The notes under the pieces are model-generated. The model had not been told where the DNA came from and did not search any database. It saw only the letters and a list, made by a program, of their open reading frames with translations. From Alviniconcha marisindica (lineage: Eukaryota > Mollusca > Gastropoda > Provannidae), in the NCBI GenBank assembly GCA_018857735.1, contig JABMCL010002130.1, forward strand, positions 827,501-891,500: a stretch of 64,000 bases of DNA, in the 5' to 3' direction. Position 1 is the first letter of the stretch. Each line of letters begins with the position of its first letter. Position numbers and translations under genes: made by a program. This document shows positions 12,651-27,600 of the stretch, in pieces.

Positions 12651-15600
12651 CACACACACACACACACTCTCTCTCTCTCTCTCACATACACGCACGCACA
12701 CACACACACACACACTGCTGAATGTGATTGTCAAAGCGCTGCACCAACACCTACTCCCCCATCCACACCCCACAACCAAAAGACACAATGCTCACAGGTT
12801 GTTGCTGAGCCAGCTGAGCTGCTCCCAGGGTTCAAACCACTCCTGCTGAATGTGGTTCTCAAAGTGCTGCATCAGCTCCATCAGTCGCTCTTCACCCCCC
12901 GCGATCACCGACAGCTCCGACAGCCGACTGCTGGCAGGGGGCAGTGCTGACACTGAAAGAGGAAGCGTGGCTGGTGAAGGACCCAAGGAAGGAAGGAAAG
13001 TGTAACATACGGGTGTCAAACATTCCACAGAAATAATGCAGGTTAACAATGCCTGGTGCACGCAGATGCTGTCACAAGCTAAGAATTAAAACATTGATAC
13101 TAAAATGTATGAGATTTACAGGCATGATTAAATCAAAGATCAACTGACAGCCAATGCAGAGATCTTTGGCCATCTGGTACTGACAACACAGTCTGTGGCC
13201 ACATTCCAGCATTATGACCTACTTTATTAAAGCTTAATGGATTCACCCAGGTGATTAACACAACAAATGGGAAGTCTCACGATGCACTCGACACCCTCGG
13301 TTGTGGAATTTCTGGCTGTTACACTAAAATATTGGTTTACTGTTACTATTACTGATCCCTTTCATATGGTGCTGTTCTTGGCTCTCAAGCAGACTCACCG
13401 TGCTTCAGACATGTTTAGTACACGCTGGGCTATTCTAGTATATTTCTCTAATCCTAATGAATTGATACACAGCCAATGCTCTCTCTCTGTTGCTTCTTGG
13501 GATAGTATGCCCCAGTTGGCAACAAGGGAGTTAAGCGGGTCAGCTCACGGTCGACAAGGAGGTCCTCATCGGGTGGGATGGTCGACTGCGGACACGCCTC
13601 CAACACCGAGATGTACATGAAGGGCAGTAACTCCTGCAGCACGGTCAGCAGCAGGTGGAACCGTGTCTCATTCAGAGGGAGCGTGGTGGAATTGTTGCTT
13701 CGCTGCTGAGCTAGAGCACCCTGGAGTGGGTTTGATGACAGAAACAGTCTTTTAGTCCTTCAGTACACAGTTTTAGTCCTTCAGATGACATAAACAGACG
13801 TTTTAGTCCTTCGGTAAACAGTTTTCAGAAACAGACATTTTAGCGGTTCAGTTCACATGATGAAGAATAATGCAGCAACCATGTGCATGCACTGCAAGGT
13901 CTGTAAGAAACAGCAAAAGCTGGCTTCTGTCGTCTAAGAGTCAAATTATGATCAATCACAAGCAATGTGTTCACAAAATCAAATCATGCAAGTACTCTGC
14001 TGTTTGCACATTAAACCAAATGATTTTTGTTTTGATTTGTTTTGTTTTGCACATAATCAGAATTTCTTGATTTAATGAGAAAAAACGTTTTTAATGTCTT
14101 TTTGGACAAGATACTTGTAACTCTACATCTTAATCATCCTTCATGCAGCATTCACCATTACATCAAACTACTGCAGACTGCTGTTGTACAGTCATTACAT
14201 CAAACTACTGCAGACTGCTGTTGTACAGTCGTTACATCAAACTACAGCAGACTGCTGTTGTAGTCATTACATCAAACTACAGCAGACTGCTGTTGTACAG
14301 TCATTACATCAAACTACAGCAGACTGCTGTTGTACAGTCATTACATCAAACTACAGCAGACTGCTGTTGTACAGTCATTACATCAAACTACTGCAGACTG
14401 CTGTTGTACAGTCATTACATCAAACTACAGCAGACTGCTGTTGTACAGTCATTACATCAAACTACTGCAGACTGCTGTTGTAGTCATTACATCAAACTAC
14501 TGCAGACTGCTGTTGTACAGTCATTACATCAAACTACTGCAGACTGCTGTTGTACAGTCATTACATCAAACTACTGCAGACTGCTGCTGTAGTCATTACA
14601 TCAAACTACTGCAGACTGCTGTTGTACAGTCATTACATCAAACTACTGCAGACTGCTGTTGTAGTCATTACATCAAACTACTGCAGACTGCTGTTGTACA
14701 GTCATTACATCAAACTACTGCAGACTGCTGTTGTACAGTCATTACATCAAACTACTGCAGACTGCTGTTGTAGTCATTACATCAAACTACTGCAGACTGC
14801 TGTTGTACAGTCATTACATCAAATATCATACTGTGTTTCTGTCTTTGTGCATCTTGCAAAATGTCATTCAGAACAGATGCTAAACAGCTGTTGTAATTTA
14901 ATAAATGTTTAGATACTGAAGGATTAAAAATAAGTATGAGAATCACCTTTTTCAATACCAGTCAAGAAGTTTAAAAAGTTAAAGATGAATTGTAATTTTC
15001 AGTCACAACAGTTCTCATGTACAAGCAGCTTCTCAAAAGAAGAGTAAGTAGTTAGTAAACTGGTGTTTTACGCCCAGTCATCAAAAGAAGAGTAAGTAGT
15101 TAGTAAACTGGTGTTTTACGCCCAGTCATCAAAAGAAGAGTAAGTAGTTAGTAAACTGGTGTTTTGCACCCATTTGTCAAAAGAAGAAGAAGAGAAAGAA
15201 TCAACACAGATAACCATTTCTCACTGCTTTATACAAAATTGACATAAAATCTCTCATGTAAATTTAAGCCTTAATCCAAGTGCTACATGAAATTACTGAT
15301 TAACTATTTAACGCAACAAAAATACTCTTTTTCTCTGATGAAATGTAAAACATGTAAAGATTATGGAGGAGAAACAGTCTTAATGGCACGGTCAGAGTAC
15401 AGCTTATATACACATGTACTTTACAAACAGCCATCAGGATTAGTGCACATACTTAGCATCCACAAGCTGAACAAAGTCAACAGAATGCAATATCCCACAA
15501 ATGTTTTCTTTTCTTAACTGCTGATACAAACACAGGGTTTGCTGAGAGAGACTTTCCCACTGTTAACAGACAACAGCAAAGCCATGCAAAAGATTATAAT

Positions 15601-18600
15601 TACCGTTCACAGTTCAAATTTCACGCTAATGCATCGATAAAAAGTTAGCATTTGAAATTTATTTTTATAGTCTATGTACATTGAAATTTACCTTTATAGT
15701 CTATGTACAATCTAAGCTGACATGTTATCTAAGCATACTGATGCATTTAAGAAATAAACACACGTGTGCACATACGCACACACACACACACACACACTCA
15801 CTCACTCACTCACTCACACACAGGAAACAAATAGGGACAGACTTTGGAATACAGCCAGATTCAGAGTACAGGTGTTATTACACACATGAAGCCATGCTAG
15901 GTTATACATACAAAATGATACTCTGCACACACACACACGTGCGCATGCATGCACGCACACATTGAAGCATGAACAAAAACATGTACACACACATGCCCAC
16001 ATGCCTAAACATAACAGTACCCCAAGAAAACAGATGTGAACAGATTTTTCACTACACAAAATCAGAGGTTAGAGCGTTGTTCCGCACATGAAGCCAGGCT
16101 AGGTTACAACACAGCGGCCAGGACACAAGCTGTGGTTAAAAACCAGCAATCCACCCCGGCACGGACCAACACCAACACTCAACAGCTACAGGGCAACTAG
16201 GACAACACAACATGCTCGGTGTCTAACAGCATCATACAAGTCGTATAACTTTAACCCTAAATAATAAAGTCTTTTCTATTACTGCTAGAAAGACATTCTA
16301 CATAACAGCAACCAGAAGAAAAAAATCTTAAACATACCAAAGAACAACAACACACAGCATGTTTTGAGTTTCTGTTCTGCCAAAAGATTTCTGCTGTGTA
16401 AGAGCTGTCCCTTATTATTACTATCATTATAATTAGACATTGCAAGGATACAAAAAAAAGAAAAAAGTTTGTGAAGCAGGGCAACAGCAGCTTGTATCTC
16501 ATGTCAGATTTGGATTCACTCATAATTACAGGTCAACGTTTGCAGTTTCTCAGCTGATCATCTTTCATATCTGATACTCCATTTGCGCAGTTACTTCACT
16601 ATAAGTGTAAAGAAAAAAGACTGAAAAGTCAAAAAGTTTTTAAAAAGTGAAACCACTACGAAGAATCAGATGCTAGGCATATCACAGTACATGAATAACA
16701 TGAACTACATGTAATGGCGGTGACGTTTGTAGTTACGAAAGAGTGCAAAACCAAACTGTTCCAGGTGACTGACTGGTGGGTTGCTACTGCAGTGCTGTGT
16801 TGGTAAATACAACATTCTGGCACAGTTCAATATAGATTCAAAATACTACATTAACAATAAAATTGATACCTGTCACAGATGTTTTTCTTTCTTTTTTCTT
16901 CACGTATTAATCACAAGGTAGCAAAGAATCATATCAACCAAATGCCTTCAAATAAGTGTGTTTTAAAGTTCATTTTCATAAAAAAGAAGAAGAAAAAAAG
17001 AAGAGATATACAAAATATTTTAAAGTTCTGAGTGGCAAGCAGCAGTTTTGCGAGATAAACTCCAACACAGCACATGCAAAAACAAAACAAAAAGAGAGAG
17101 AGAGAGAAAGCACACTGTCGTCTTGATTATATAAGCCACTATTTGTTCTCCACCAGATAGTCACTGAAACGAAAGAGAAAAGCCAGGAGAAAGAAACAGC
17201 AGTGCACATGCACACAAAAAGGTTGCTGGCTCAAGGGGAAAAACTCAACATACCCATCAGACAAAGACAGCCATCAAAAATGCACCACCGTTCTAAAGGG
17301 CATGGCTTGAACAGACTGCTGTTGCATTAAAAACAGGTCCAAAATGCAACAAACTACAGGGATAAGAAGTGGGGGGAATTAGATGCTAGGCGGGGATGTT
17401 TTTAGTGCGTAGGATCTTGGATGGGTCAGGGTGATAGTGGCCAGGGGAATAAGCCGGCGGGGTTAATTAATTAATTTGTTGTAGGATAATTCTTATAATT
17501 GCTTTTATCAGGACAGTAACTTTTAAGAGGTGGTCCTCAAGAAGTGGCACTTTTATTTTTTGTGATATGCACAGCTTGATGCCAGTGGGATTTTCTCATG
17601 TTTTTATCTATGAATGACTTTTTACCAGGATGTTTATTTGCTGTTGTTGTAATTAAATGTTTTATGATTGGAGTGAAGGTGTGATGAGTGTACTTGGCAC
17701 CACAAAACATTCCTCACGCAATCAGTGTATTGACACTTGGCAATAAAGTTATATTGTACTGTATTGTACTGGAATCCCACCAGCATGTATAAAACTAGTT
17801 GCACATGACTCTTTGCTGCCAATAAACACACGGCTTCAAACTGCAGTCAGAAACTGGAAAGTGATCAAACTGCAGTCAGAAACTGGAAAGTGATCAAACT
17901 GCAGTCAGAAATTGGAAAGTGATCAAACTGCAGTCAGAAACTGGAAAGTGATCAAACTGCAGTCAGAAACTGGAAAGTGATCAAACTGCAGTCAGAAACT
18001 GGAAAGTGATCAAACGCTATCATTTCTCATCATACAGATGGTTGCTTGACGCCATGCACGTTTTCACAACATTCGGCCAAGACAACAACAAAAATGCACC
18101 ACACGACAGACGAGCACAGCTGCAGGACGGCGCCGCAGCCTCAAAACCAATCCCAATGCAGCACCGCTCTGAGTTCCATGCTTTCAACAGGACGGCGCCG
18201 CAGCCTCAACACCAATCCCAATGCAGCACCGCTCTGAGTTCCATGCTGTCTGCAGGACGGCGCCGCAGCCTCAACACCAATCCCAATGCAGCACCGCTCT
18301 GAGTTCCATGCTGTCTGCAGGACGGCGCCGCAGCCTCAACACCAATCCCAATGCAGCACCGCTCTGAGTGCCATGCTGTCTGCAGGACGGCGCCGCAGCC
18401 TCAACACCAATCTCAATGCAGCACCGTTCTGTGTGCCATGCTGTCTGCAGGACGGCGCCGCAGCCTCAACACCAATCCCAATGCAGCACCGCTCTGAGTG
18501 CCATGCTGTCTGCAGCAGCCCCTCTGGCTCTGGCGCTGACAACATTCCTCACAGTTGCAAATGTTTCATGCACAAGCACTCTCCTCTCCTCTGCACTGAT

Positions 18601-21600
18601 ATCTCATGACCCATCCCTAAACTCCTCACTCTAACAACCACCACTGCAACACGTAAAGACCAGCACTCCAACAACCACCTCTGTGACACATAAATACCAA
18701 TACTCCAGCAACCATGTCTGCGACACATCAGTGGCAATGTTCAGCGCTTGTCCCAAATCACACTCTACGCTTGGAAACCAGACACAGAAAGCAGCATGCG
18801 GTCCCTTCTGGACATCTGATCCATCGTGGAACTCTCCAAGCAAGTCCCCCCCCCCCCCCCAAAAAAATAATTTGATTTGGCATGAGAGATGACCATGTTA
18901 AGAGTGTAGGACTGCCAAGAGCGGCCAGCTGGCGGACACAGTGGTGCAGGGAAAAGTGTGCAGTCAGCGTGCGCTGAGAAACATCAGCCAGAAGATGTGG
19001 GGGCCATTCACAGCTTTGGATTTGCACTGGCAGGGTCAGTGACAACCGTTTCACTGGATCGGCACTGGCAGGGTCAGTGACAACTGTTTCACTGGATTTG
19101 CACTGGCAGGGTCAGTGACAACCGTTTCACTGGATTTGCACTGGCAGGGTCAGTGACAACCGTTTCACTGGATCGGCACTGGCAGGGTCAGTGACAACCG
19201 TTTCACTGGATTTGCACTGGCAGGGTCAGTAAAAACCATATCAGTGGGTTTGTGCTTTCGGGGTCAGTGAAAATCACATCAGCAAGGTCCTTTCAAACCT
19301 GTTACTGGTTTCCTACCCAAGGGGCAGTTCAAACCTGTTACTGGATTTGCACTGGCAGGGTCAGTAAAAACCATATCAGTGGGTTTGTGCTTTCGGGGTC
19401 AGTGAAAATCACATCAGCAAAGGTCCTTTCACCTGTACTGTCCTTCCTACCCAAAGGTCCTTTCACCTGTACTGTCCTTCCTACCCAAAGATCCTTTCAC
19501 CTGTACTGTCCTTCCGACCGAAAGCGCATTTCACCTGTACTGTCCTTTCTACCCAAAGGTCCTTTCACCTGTACTGTCCCTCTTACACAAAGGTCCTTTC
19601 ACCTGTACTGTCCCTCCTACCCAAAGGTCCTTTCACCTGTACTGTCCTTTCTACCCAAAGGTCCTTTCACCTGTACTGTCCTTTCTACCCAAAGGTCCTT
19701 TCACCTGTACTGTTTTCTACCCAAAGGTCCTTTCACCTGTACTGTCCTTCTACCCAAAGGTCCTTTCACCTGTACTGTCCCTCCTACCCAAAGGTCCTTT
19801 CACCTGTACTGTCCTTCTACCCAAAGGTCCTTTCACCTGTACTGTCCCTTCTACCCAAAGGTCCTTTCACCTGTACTGTCCTTCCTACCCAAAGGTCCTT
19901 TCACCTGTACTGTCCTTTCTACCCAAAGGTCCTTTCACCTGTACTGTCCCTCCTACCCAAAGGTCCTTTCACCTGTACTGTCCCTCCTACCCAAAGGTCC
20001 TTTCACCTGTACTGTACTTTCTACCCAAAGGTCCTTTCACCTGTACTGTCCCTCCTACCCAAAGGTCCTTTCACCTGTACTGTACTTTCTACCCAAAGGT
20101 CCTTTCACCTGTACTGTCCTTTCTACCCAAAGGTCCTTTCACCTGTACTGTCCCACTTTGTTCTCCCCCTCATACCCGAAGGTCCTGCCTTTCACCTGTA
20201 CTGTCCCACTTTCTAAGTTCTCTGTCCACATAGTTACAGAAGGACTTACATATTTTGGTACAGTAAATGTAAACATCAAGGTGAATATTTAACTGCACAT
20301 CATATGTTAACCCCTAGCAGCAAACTTCAAAGTTTTCATGGCTGAGGTACTTTGAATGGACTTGATTCAACAGATTCACATCAGTCTAATTATAATTATT
20401 GCTGTTTCATAAATAAAATTAAAAAACCAAACCAAGAAGCAGCAACAAAATGTGTTAGTCTGTCCCTGAACCATGCACTAACCAACACCTAACTTCTACA
20501 TCCCAAAGGAATCACATGGCGTTAAGTTTCACGCTGAGACCAGGTTATTCAGTCAATGCTTAAACAGCCACCTGGGATCATCTCAGCACAGGCCAAACCC
20601 TGATTCAGAAACACCAGTTCCATGCACTTTCTTCCCTCTTCACACTACATGTGAGTCAGTGAAATCCTTAGTTCCATCATTATTGCCAGTTTCAGTCAGG
20701 AATAAGAGCGAAGTAACACAGACCATAACCTGAAATCCCTACTAACTGAGGAGCATGCAGCCAAAACATCCACTGGACAATGAAACAAAACCACACACAA
20801 CCAAACAATATGTCCCATTCAAATCATTCAAAAGCAAGAGCATTTCCTAAATGTCAAAATCAGGCCGTACATGCTGTCAACGTTCAGGGAGAGTAAGGAA
20901 GTAAAATATCCTCCAACTGAGCTGATCACGACACTGTTGCTGAACTGTTACGGTGAAAGCTAGTAGGCTAGCGGTGTCCTTGACCTTTTCCTAAAGGTGC
21001 TAGCAAGCCAGAAGATGTGGTGGTCTGACCTCCAACTGCATTGCTGTCTACCTGCAGTATAGCACTGCCTCTCTGTCTGTTGTCTTCATCAAAATACAGC
21101 ACAGTTAACACTGCCTATGGATCTGTAACCTCCCTCAAAATACAGTACAATACTGCCTGTCCATCTACAGTATAACACTGCCTATCTATCTGTAACCTCC
21201 CTCAAAATACAGTACAATTAACACTGCCTATCTATGTGTAACCTCCCTCAAAATATAGTACAATGCTGCCTATCTATCTGTAACCTCCCTCAAAATACAG
21301 TACAATGCTGCCTGTCTACCTACAGTCTAACACTGTCTATCTATCTACAGTCTAACACTGCCTATCTATCTACAGTCTAACACTGCCTATCTATCTGTAA
21401 CCTCCCTCAAAATACAGTACAATACTGCCTATCTATCTACAGTATAATACTGCTTATGGGCCTGTGGTTTTCCTCAACATACAGTCTAACACTGCCTCTC
21501 TGTCTACAGCATAACGCTGCCTATCTCCATCTGTCACATGACACATGATGCCATGAAATAAATCAGAGCCTACGACCAAACATCAAATCACCCCTTTTGC

Positions 21601-24600
21601 CTGTAGCGGCGCGAACGCCCATCCCGTGAGTCAGCAGACCAGGTGAGTAGGAAGCCAACACCAGAACAAATGTAAATTGCCTTAACTAGGTCCTCCAGGT
21701 CACGCAGCATGGCGTGCAGCAGCTGGTGCTCCAGCCGTCCCAGCTCGTAGGCCCAGGCAGCGAAGGACGGCAGGAACACCTGCAGGGCCGAGTGCTGAAC
21801 CCGCTGTGAGGGGTCCCGCAGTGAGATCTGCAGCAAGTCAAACGCCTGCAACGTGTGCAGGGTTGGCACTTTAAAGGGAAACTGAAGTGAAGAGGCATCA
21901 TCATACAGGGTTGGCAGTCTAAAGGGAAACTGAAGTGAAGAGGCATCATCATACAGGGTTGGCAGTCTAAAGGGAAATTGAAGTGAAGAGGCATCATCAT
22001 ACAGGGCTGGCAGTTTTAAAGGGAAACTGAAGTGAAGAGGCATCATCATACAGGGTTGGCACTTTAAAGGGAAACTGAAGTGAAGAGGCATCATCATACA
22101 GGGTTGGCAGTTTAAAGGGAAACTGAAGTGAAGAGGCATCATCACTCAGGGCTGCTGTTTAAAGGGAACCTGAAGTGAAGAGGCATCATCATACAGGGCT
22201 GGCTGTTTAAAGGGAACCTGAAGTGAAGAGGCATCATCATACAGGGCTGGCTGTTTAAAGGGAAACTGAAGTGAAGAGGCATCATACTGCAGGGCCCTGT
22301 TGACAGGGATGGAATAAAAAAACAGACATATGGCAGTTAGTTTACACAATTTCTGGGATGTGTATCTTAAATATCAAAGTATGAAAGTTGCAAAAAATTG
22401 ACCTTGACTCCTGCCATTCTGTGACTTGCAGTATGTATGAGGGATATTATACAGCATATGTAAGTTATATTATCCACATTATGTATCAGGGGTATTATCC
22501 AGTATGTATCAGTAAAAGCTTCACATATCAGACACATAATACATAGCTAAGAAATACACGCATTAAAAAACTGGATCTAGGGAATACAATTGCATCTGAC
22601 AAGACAAAGATTATGACCAATTGATTTTAAAATTTTGTTCTTTCTTGTTTTTGTTGAGTGGTCTGAAAGATGAGCTCCACATCCAGGTGTTCAAAGATGA
22701 TTGAAGCCATTTAACCTCTTTTCTGTCTCCTCACATTCCACCTCTCTTTTGTCTCTTCACATTCTTCATTCAACCGTGTCCAAAACCAGCGAGGAAAATG
22801 CTCATCCACCTTTTCTGCCTTCCTCATTTGACGAGTGCTGATCATTCAGGTAGGGAGAGGAGCACACAAAGCTTCATGTCTGACTAAGCGGTTTAAAGCG
22901 TTCAACTGCAATGCAGCCAGCTCTTCAGACCTACCTGTGAGTATTTGTCAGGGTCAGTTATGAAGGCTGCCAACAGACCGAGACTGCGCACAACAGCTTC
23001 CCTGACGTCATCGTCTTTGTCATCAAGTAGCATCTGTTGCAGCATCGACAGCACCAGAGAACTCAGCATCTCCGGCTGAGAGGGGAAAAAAGCAATCCAG
23101 TGAAGGAAACAGCTAATTTAACTGGATATAATTATGTGTGTGCAAAGCATGTACAACGGTTAATTCTAGCTGTACAGTCAAGGGTGTAGTAATACATCGT
23201 CCTTCTGGGTTTCCCTCTTCTTCTTCTTTTTTTTTTTACTGAGACCAGTTGACGAAACAGCTTGCATGGGTGGGAGTCAGCCACGGGTCAGGGCAGGAGG
23301 TGGCCTCAGCCCCGACAGCTGGCGCTCATCACTGCAAAAGGCCGGTCAGTCGCTGGACACAGAGCGGCCGGTCAGTCGCTGGACACAAAGCGGCCGGTCA
23401 GTCGCTGGACACAAAGAGGCCAGTCAGTCGCTGGACACAAAGCGGCCAGTCAGTCGCTGGACACAGAGCGGCCAGTCAGTCGCTGGACACAAAGCGGCCA
23501 GTCAGTCGCTGGACACAAAGCGGCCGGTCAGTCGCTGGACACAAAGCGGCCGGTCAGTCGCTGGACACACAGCGGCCGGTCAGTCGCTGGACACAAAGCG
23601 GCATGAAGCTGCAAAGGAAAGATGCAGGCAGGGCTTCACCTGTCAACAAAACACAGTCCGGTCTGTGCACCCAAAACACTAGACTCCACAGCCACCAACA
23701 GGCGCATCAGGTTTTACCCTCAACCTTCCCAAAGCCACGTCTGCAAGGAATCATCCACATCCAATGCATTTTAGAATGTGATGAATTTCAGCACACCCAA
23801 AGCATTGGCTTCTGGTCAACCCTTCCTTACATCTCTGCCACAGCTGCTATACACAGCCTTGAAACCTGACAGATGAGAGTCAAGTTTTTTGTCACAGCAT
23901 GAAAGGAAAAGGAGCTCATGCTGGCTGTGGCATCACCACATACAACACAGAGGTGAGAGGGGCAGGGGGCAGGCACAGAGGTGAGAGGGGCAGGGGGCAG
24001 GCACAGAGGTGAGAGGGGCAGGCACAGAGGTGAGAGGGCAGAGGGGCAGGCACAGAGGTGAGAGGGGCAGACACAGAGGTGAGAGGGGCAGGCACAGAGG
24101 TGAGAGGGGCAGACACAGAGGTGAGAGGGGCAGACACAGAGGTGAGAGGGGCAGGCACAGAGGTGAGAGGGGCAGGCACAGAGGTGAGAGGGGCAGCACA
24201 GAGGTGAGAGGGGGACAGTGAGGGGGCAGGCACAGAGGTGAGAGGGGCAGCACAAGGAGGTGAGAGGGGCAGACACAGAGGTGAGAGGGGCAGGCACAGA
24301 GGTGAGAGGGGCAGCACAGAGGTGAGAGGGGCAGCACAGAGGTGAAGAGGGGAGAGGGGCAGACACAGAGGTGAGGGGGGGGCAGCACAGAGGTGAGAGG
24401 GGCAGGGGGCAGCACTAGAGGGGAGGGATGAGAGGGGCAGAGCACAGAGGTGAGAGGGGCAGGCACAGAGGTGAGAGGGGCAGGCACAGAGGTGAGAGGT
24501 GAGAGGGGCAGACACAGAGGTGAGAGGGGCAGGGGGCAGACACAGAGGTGAGAGGGGCAGGCACAGAGGTGAGAGGGGCAGAACACAGAGGTGAGAGGGC

Positions 24601-27600
24601 AGCACAGGGGGCAGACACAGAGGTGAGAGGGGCAGGCACAGAGGGAGGGGGCAGCACAGAGGTGAGAGGGGCAGGCACAGAGGTGAGAGGGGCAGGCACA
24701 GAGGTGAGAGGGGCAGACACAGAGGTGAGAGGGGCAGGGGCAGCACAGAGGTGAGAGGGGCAGCACAGAGGTGAGAGGGGCAGGCACAGAGGTGAGAGGG
24801 GCAGCCACAGAGGTGAGAGGGGCAGGAACACAGAGGTGAAGGGGAGCACAGAGGTGAGCAGGGGCAACACAGAGGTGAGAGGGCTGACAGGGGGCAGACA
24901 CAGAGGTGAGAGGGGAAGCACAGAGGTGAGGGGCAGGCAGCACAGAGGTGAGAGGGGCAGGGAGCACAGAGGTGAGAGGGCGCCAAGCGCACAGAGGTGA
25001 GAGGGGCAGGACGACTGAGGTGAGAGGGGCAGCACAGAGCCTGTGGCATGCACATGTCAGGTGACTACTGAGGCATGTCCTGCAGTCCCATCCTATAAGT
25101 TTCCCACAGATGTGATGCCTGTTGAAACAGTTCCAATGTTGATCTCACTGTGCTCCTCCCCATCTCTCAGAACTTCTCTCAGCGTTGCCTTTGAAACCGT
25201 TCAGATCTCCCTTTCTCATCCTTTCAATGAAGATCATCAATTACTGTCTCTTTCTACACCTCTCTCCTCCAGGCGACTGCTGATGTGATGTCCTTGGCTT
25301 TGTCCCAAGCTCCTCTACACTTCTCTCCTCCAGGCGACTGCTGATGTGATGTCCTTGGCTTTTGTCCCAAGCTGATGTGATGTCCTTGGCTTTGTCCCAA
25401 GCTCCTCTACACTTCTCTCCTCCAGGCGACTGCTGATGTGATGTCCTTGGTTTTGTCCCAAGCTGATGTGATGTCCTTGGCTTTGTCCCAAGCTCCTCTA
25501 CACTTTGGTCTTCTGAGATGCAAGACACTTGAGACAGTCGCTTCAGCCATCAGTCTAAAGACAGTCGCTTCAGCCATCAGTCTAAAGACAGTCTGCTTCA
25601 GCCATCAGTCTAAAGACAGTGCTTCAGCCATCAGTCTAAAGACAGTCGCTTCAGCCATCAGTCTAAAGACAGTCGCTTTAGCCATCAGTCTAAAGACAGT
25701 CGCTTCAGCCATCAGTCTAAAGACAGTTGCTTCAGCCATCAGTCTAAAGACAGTCGCTTCAGCCATCAGTCTAAAGACAGTTGCTTCAGCCATCAGTCTA
25801 AAGACAGTCGCTTCAGCCATCAGTCTAAAGACAGTCGCTTCAGCCATCAGTCTAAAGACAGTCGCTTTAGCCATCAGTCTAAAGACAGTCGCTTTAGCCA
25901 TCAGTCTAAAGACAGTTGCTTCAGCCATCAGTCTAAAGACAGTCGCTTTAGCCATCAGTCTAAAGACAGTCGCTTTAGCCATCAGTCTAAAGACAGTCGC
26001 TTTAGCCATCAGTCTAAAGACAGTTGCTTTAGCCATCAGTCTATCTGCTCCATCAGTTCTCTTGACGCCAGCACGTGCAGGACCATACATCCAGAGGTCT
26101 TCAATGGTGGATTTAAACACTGAGACATGCCAGTTTGGGCTGTCCATTGCACTTCTCATTTCTTGTAGCAAGCAACCATCCCACACACATGCAAACACAC
26201 TCACACACAAGCAGCCATCTCACACACATGCAAACACACTCACACACAAGCAACCATCTCACACACATGCAAACACACTCACGCACAAACATCACATACG
26301 GCGGTTGCGTACGTACCGGCAAATAGGACGCCACTGCGCCGCAGGCCTCGGCCACCAACAGACGTCTCTCCACATACTTGTGGCTGATCTGATACACACA
26401 GCACACAGTCAAACACACCACCCAAACCAGTCTGCAAAGTAGCATGCAAACTAACCACAGCATCAATGAAGTACAGAGGAAGGACTATTCAACTGAGTCA
26501 TTAAAACATCAGCCTAATGTATCAGAGTCAGAACTTGACATCATATCCTTACAGGTCAGAAGCGCTTTGGTCAACAAAGGCAGGACTGATAGTGGTTATG
26601 GCGTGTCAGAGTTTAATCTTGGGGACCATTAAAACAGCCAGGCTGATCTAGTTCGTGAAGACAGGTCTCTCCAGTTTATTCTTTCACAAGCTCAGTTCTA
26701 CAATTACAGTGATGCACTGACTTGAGAAAAGACCAGTGTCACAACATTTAGTTAGGAATTGGAGTTTAACATCCTCTCAGCCCCACAGGGTCACCCCTCA
26801 GCCCCACAGGGTCACCCCTCAGCCCCACAGGGTTCCTCTCAGCCCCACAGGGTTCCTCTCAGCCCCACAGGGTTCCTCTCCCTAACCCTAACCCACAGGG
26901 TCACCTCTCAGCCCCACAGGGTTCCTCTCCCTAACCCTAACCCTAACCCACAGGGTCACCTCTCAGCCCCACAGGGTTCCTCTCCCTAACCCTAACCCTA
27001 ACCCACAGGGTCACCTCTCAGCCCCACAGGGTTCCTCTCCCTAACCCTAACCCACAGGGTCACCTCTCAGCCCCACAGGGTTCCTCTCCCTAACCCTAAC
27101 CCTAACCCACAGGGTCACCTCTCAGGACAATCACTCAGTTTTAAGAAAACAAACAAGCCACAAGTAAACATGCGACTCAAAACTACCATTATTAATAAAA
27201 ACTCTTTTGGTATGTTAAACCATACTGAAGTACACTCTACAAGATAAGTCCAAATACAAATACAAAACAGAAATATAATGAAAAAACAACCACAAAAAAA
27301 CAGACACACAGAAACATCAAAACATTTTTAGATCAGTTTGTCCTTCTGATATTGCCCAAATTAAAAATAAGTAAATTAAAAGCACTTAAGATTCGGACAC
27401 ACTGGTATTGCTGACCCTGCCCTCTATGCCAGCAACTGAATGCAACCTCCTTGTGTGGTACCAGTGCTGAGGCCAGCGACTGAACGCTACATGAATACAG
27501 ACCTTGTGTGGTACCAGTGCTGAGGCCAGCGACTGAACGCTACAAGAATACAGACCTTGTGTGGTACCAGTGCTGAGGCCAGCGACTGAACGCTACAAGA

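Noticed and set aside
23916..25055. Long open minus frames (up to about 380 codons) of Ser/Pro/Cys repeats
   Set aside because: All three frames are open because the 21-bp unit has no stop on that strand; there are no splice or start signals and indels shift frames freely.
25438..26442. 334-codon plus frame with nine-residue period
   Set aside because: 27-bp unit keeps frames open on both strands; antisense to RELCH, no other coding feature.
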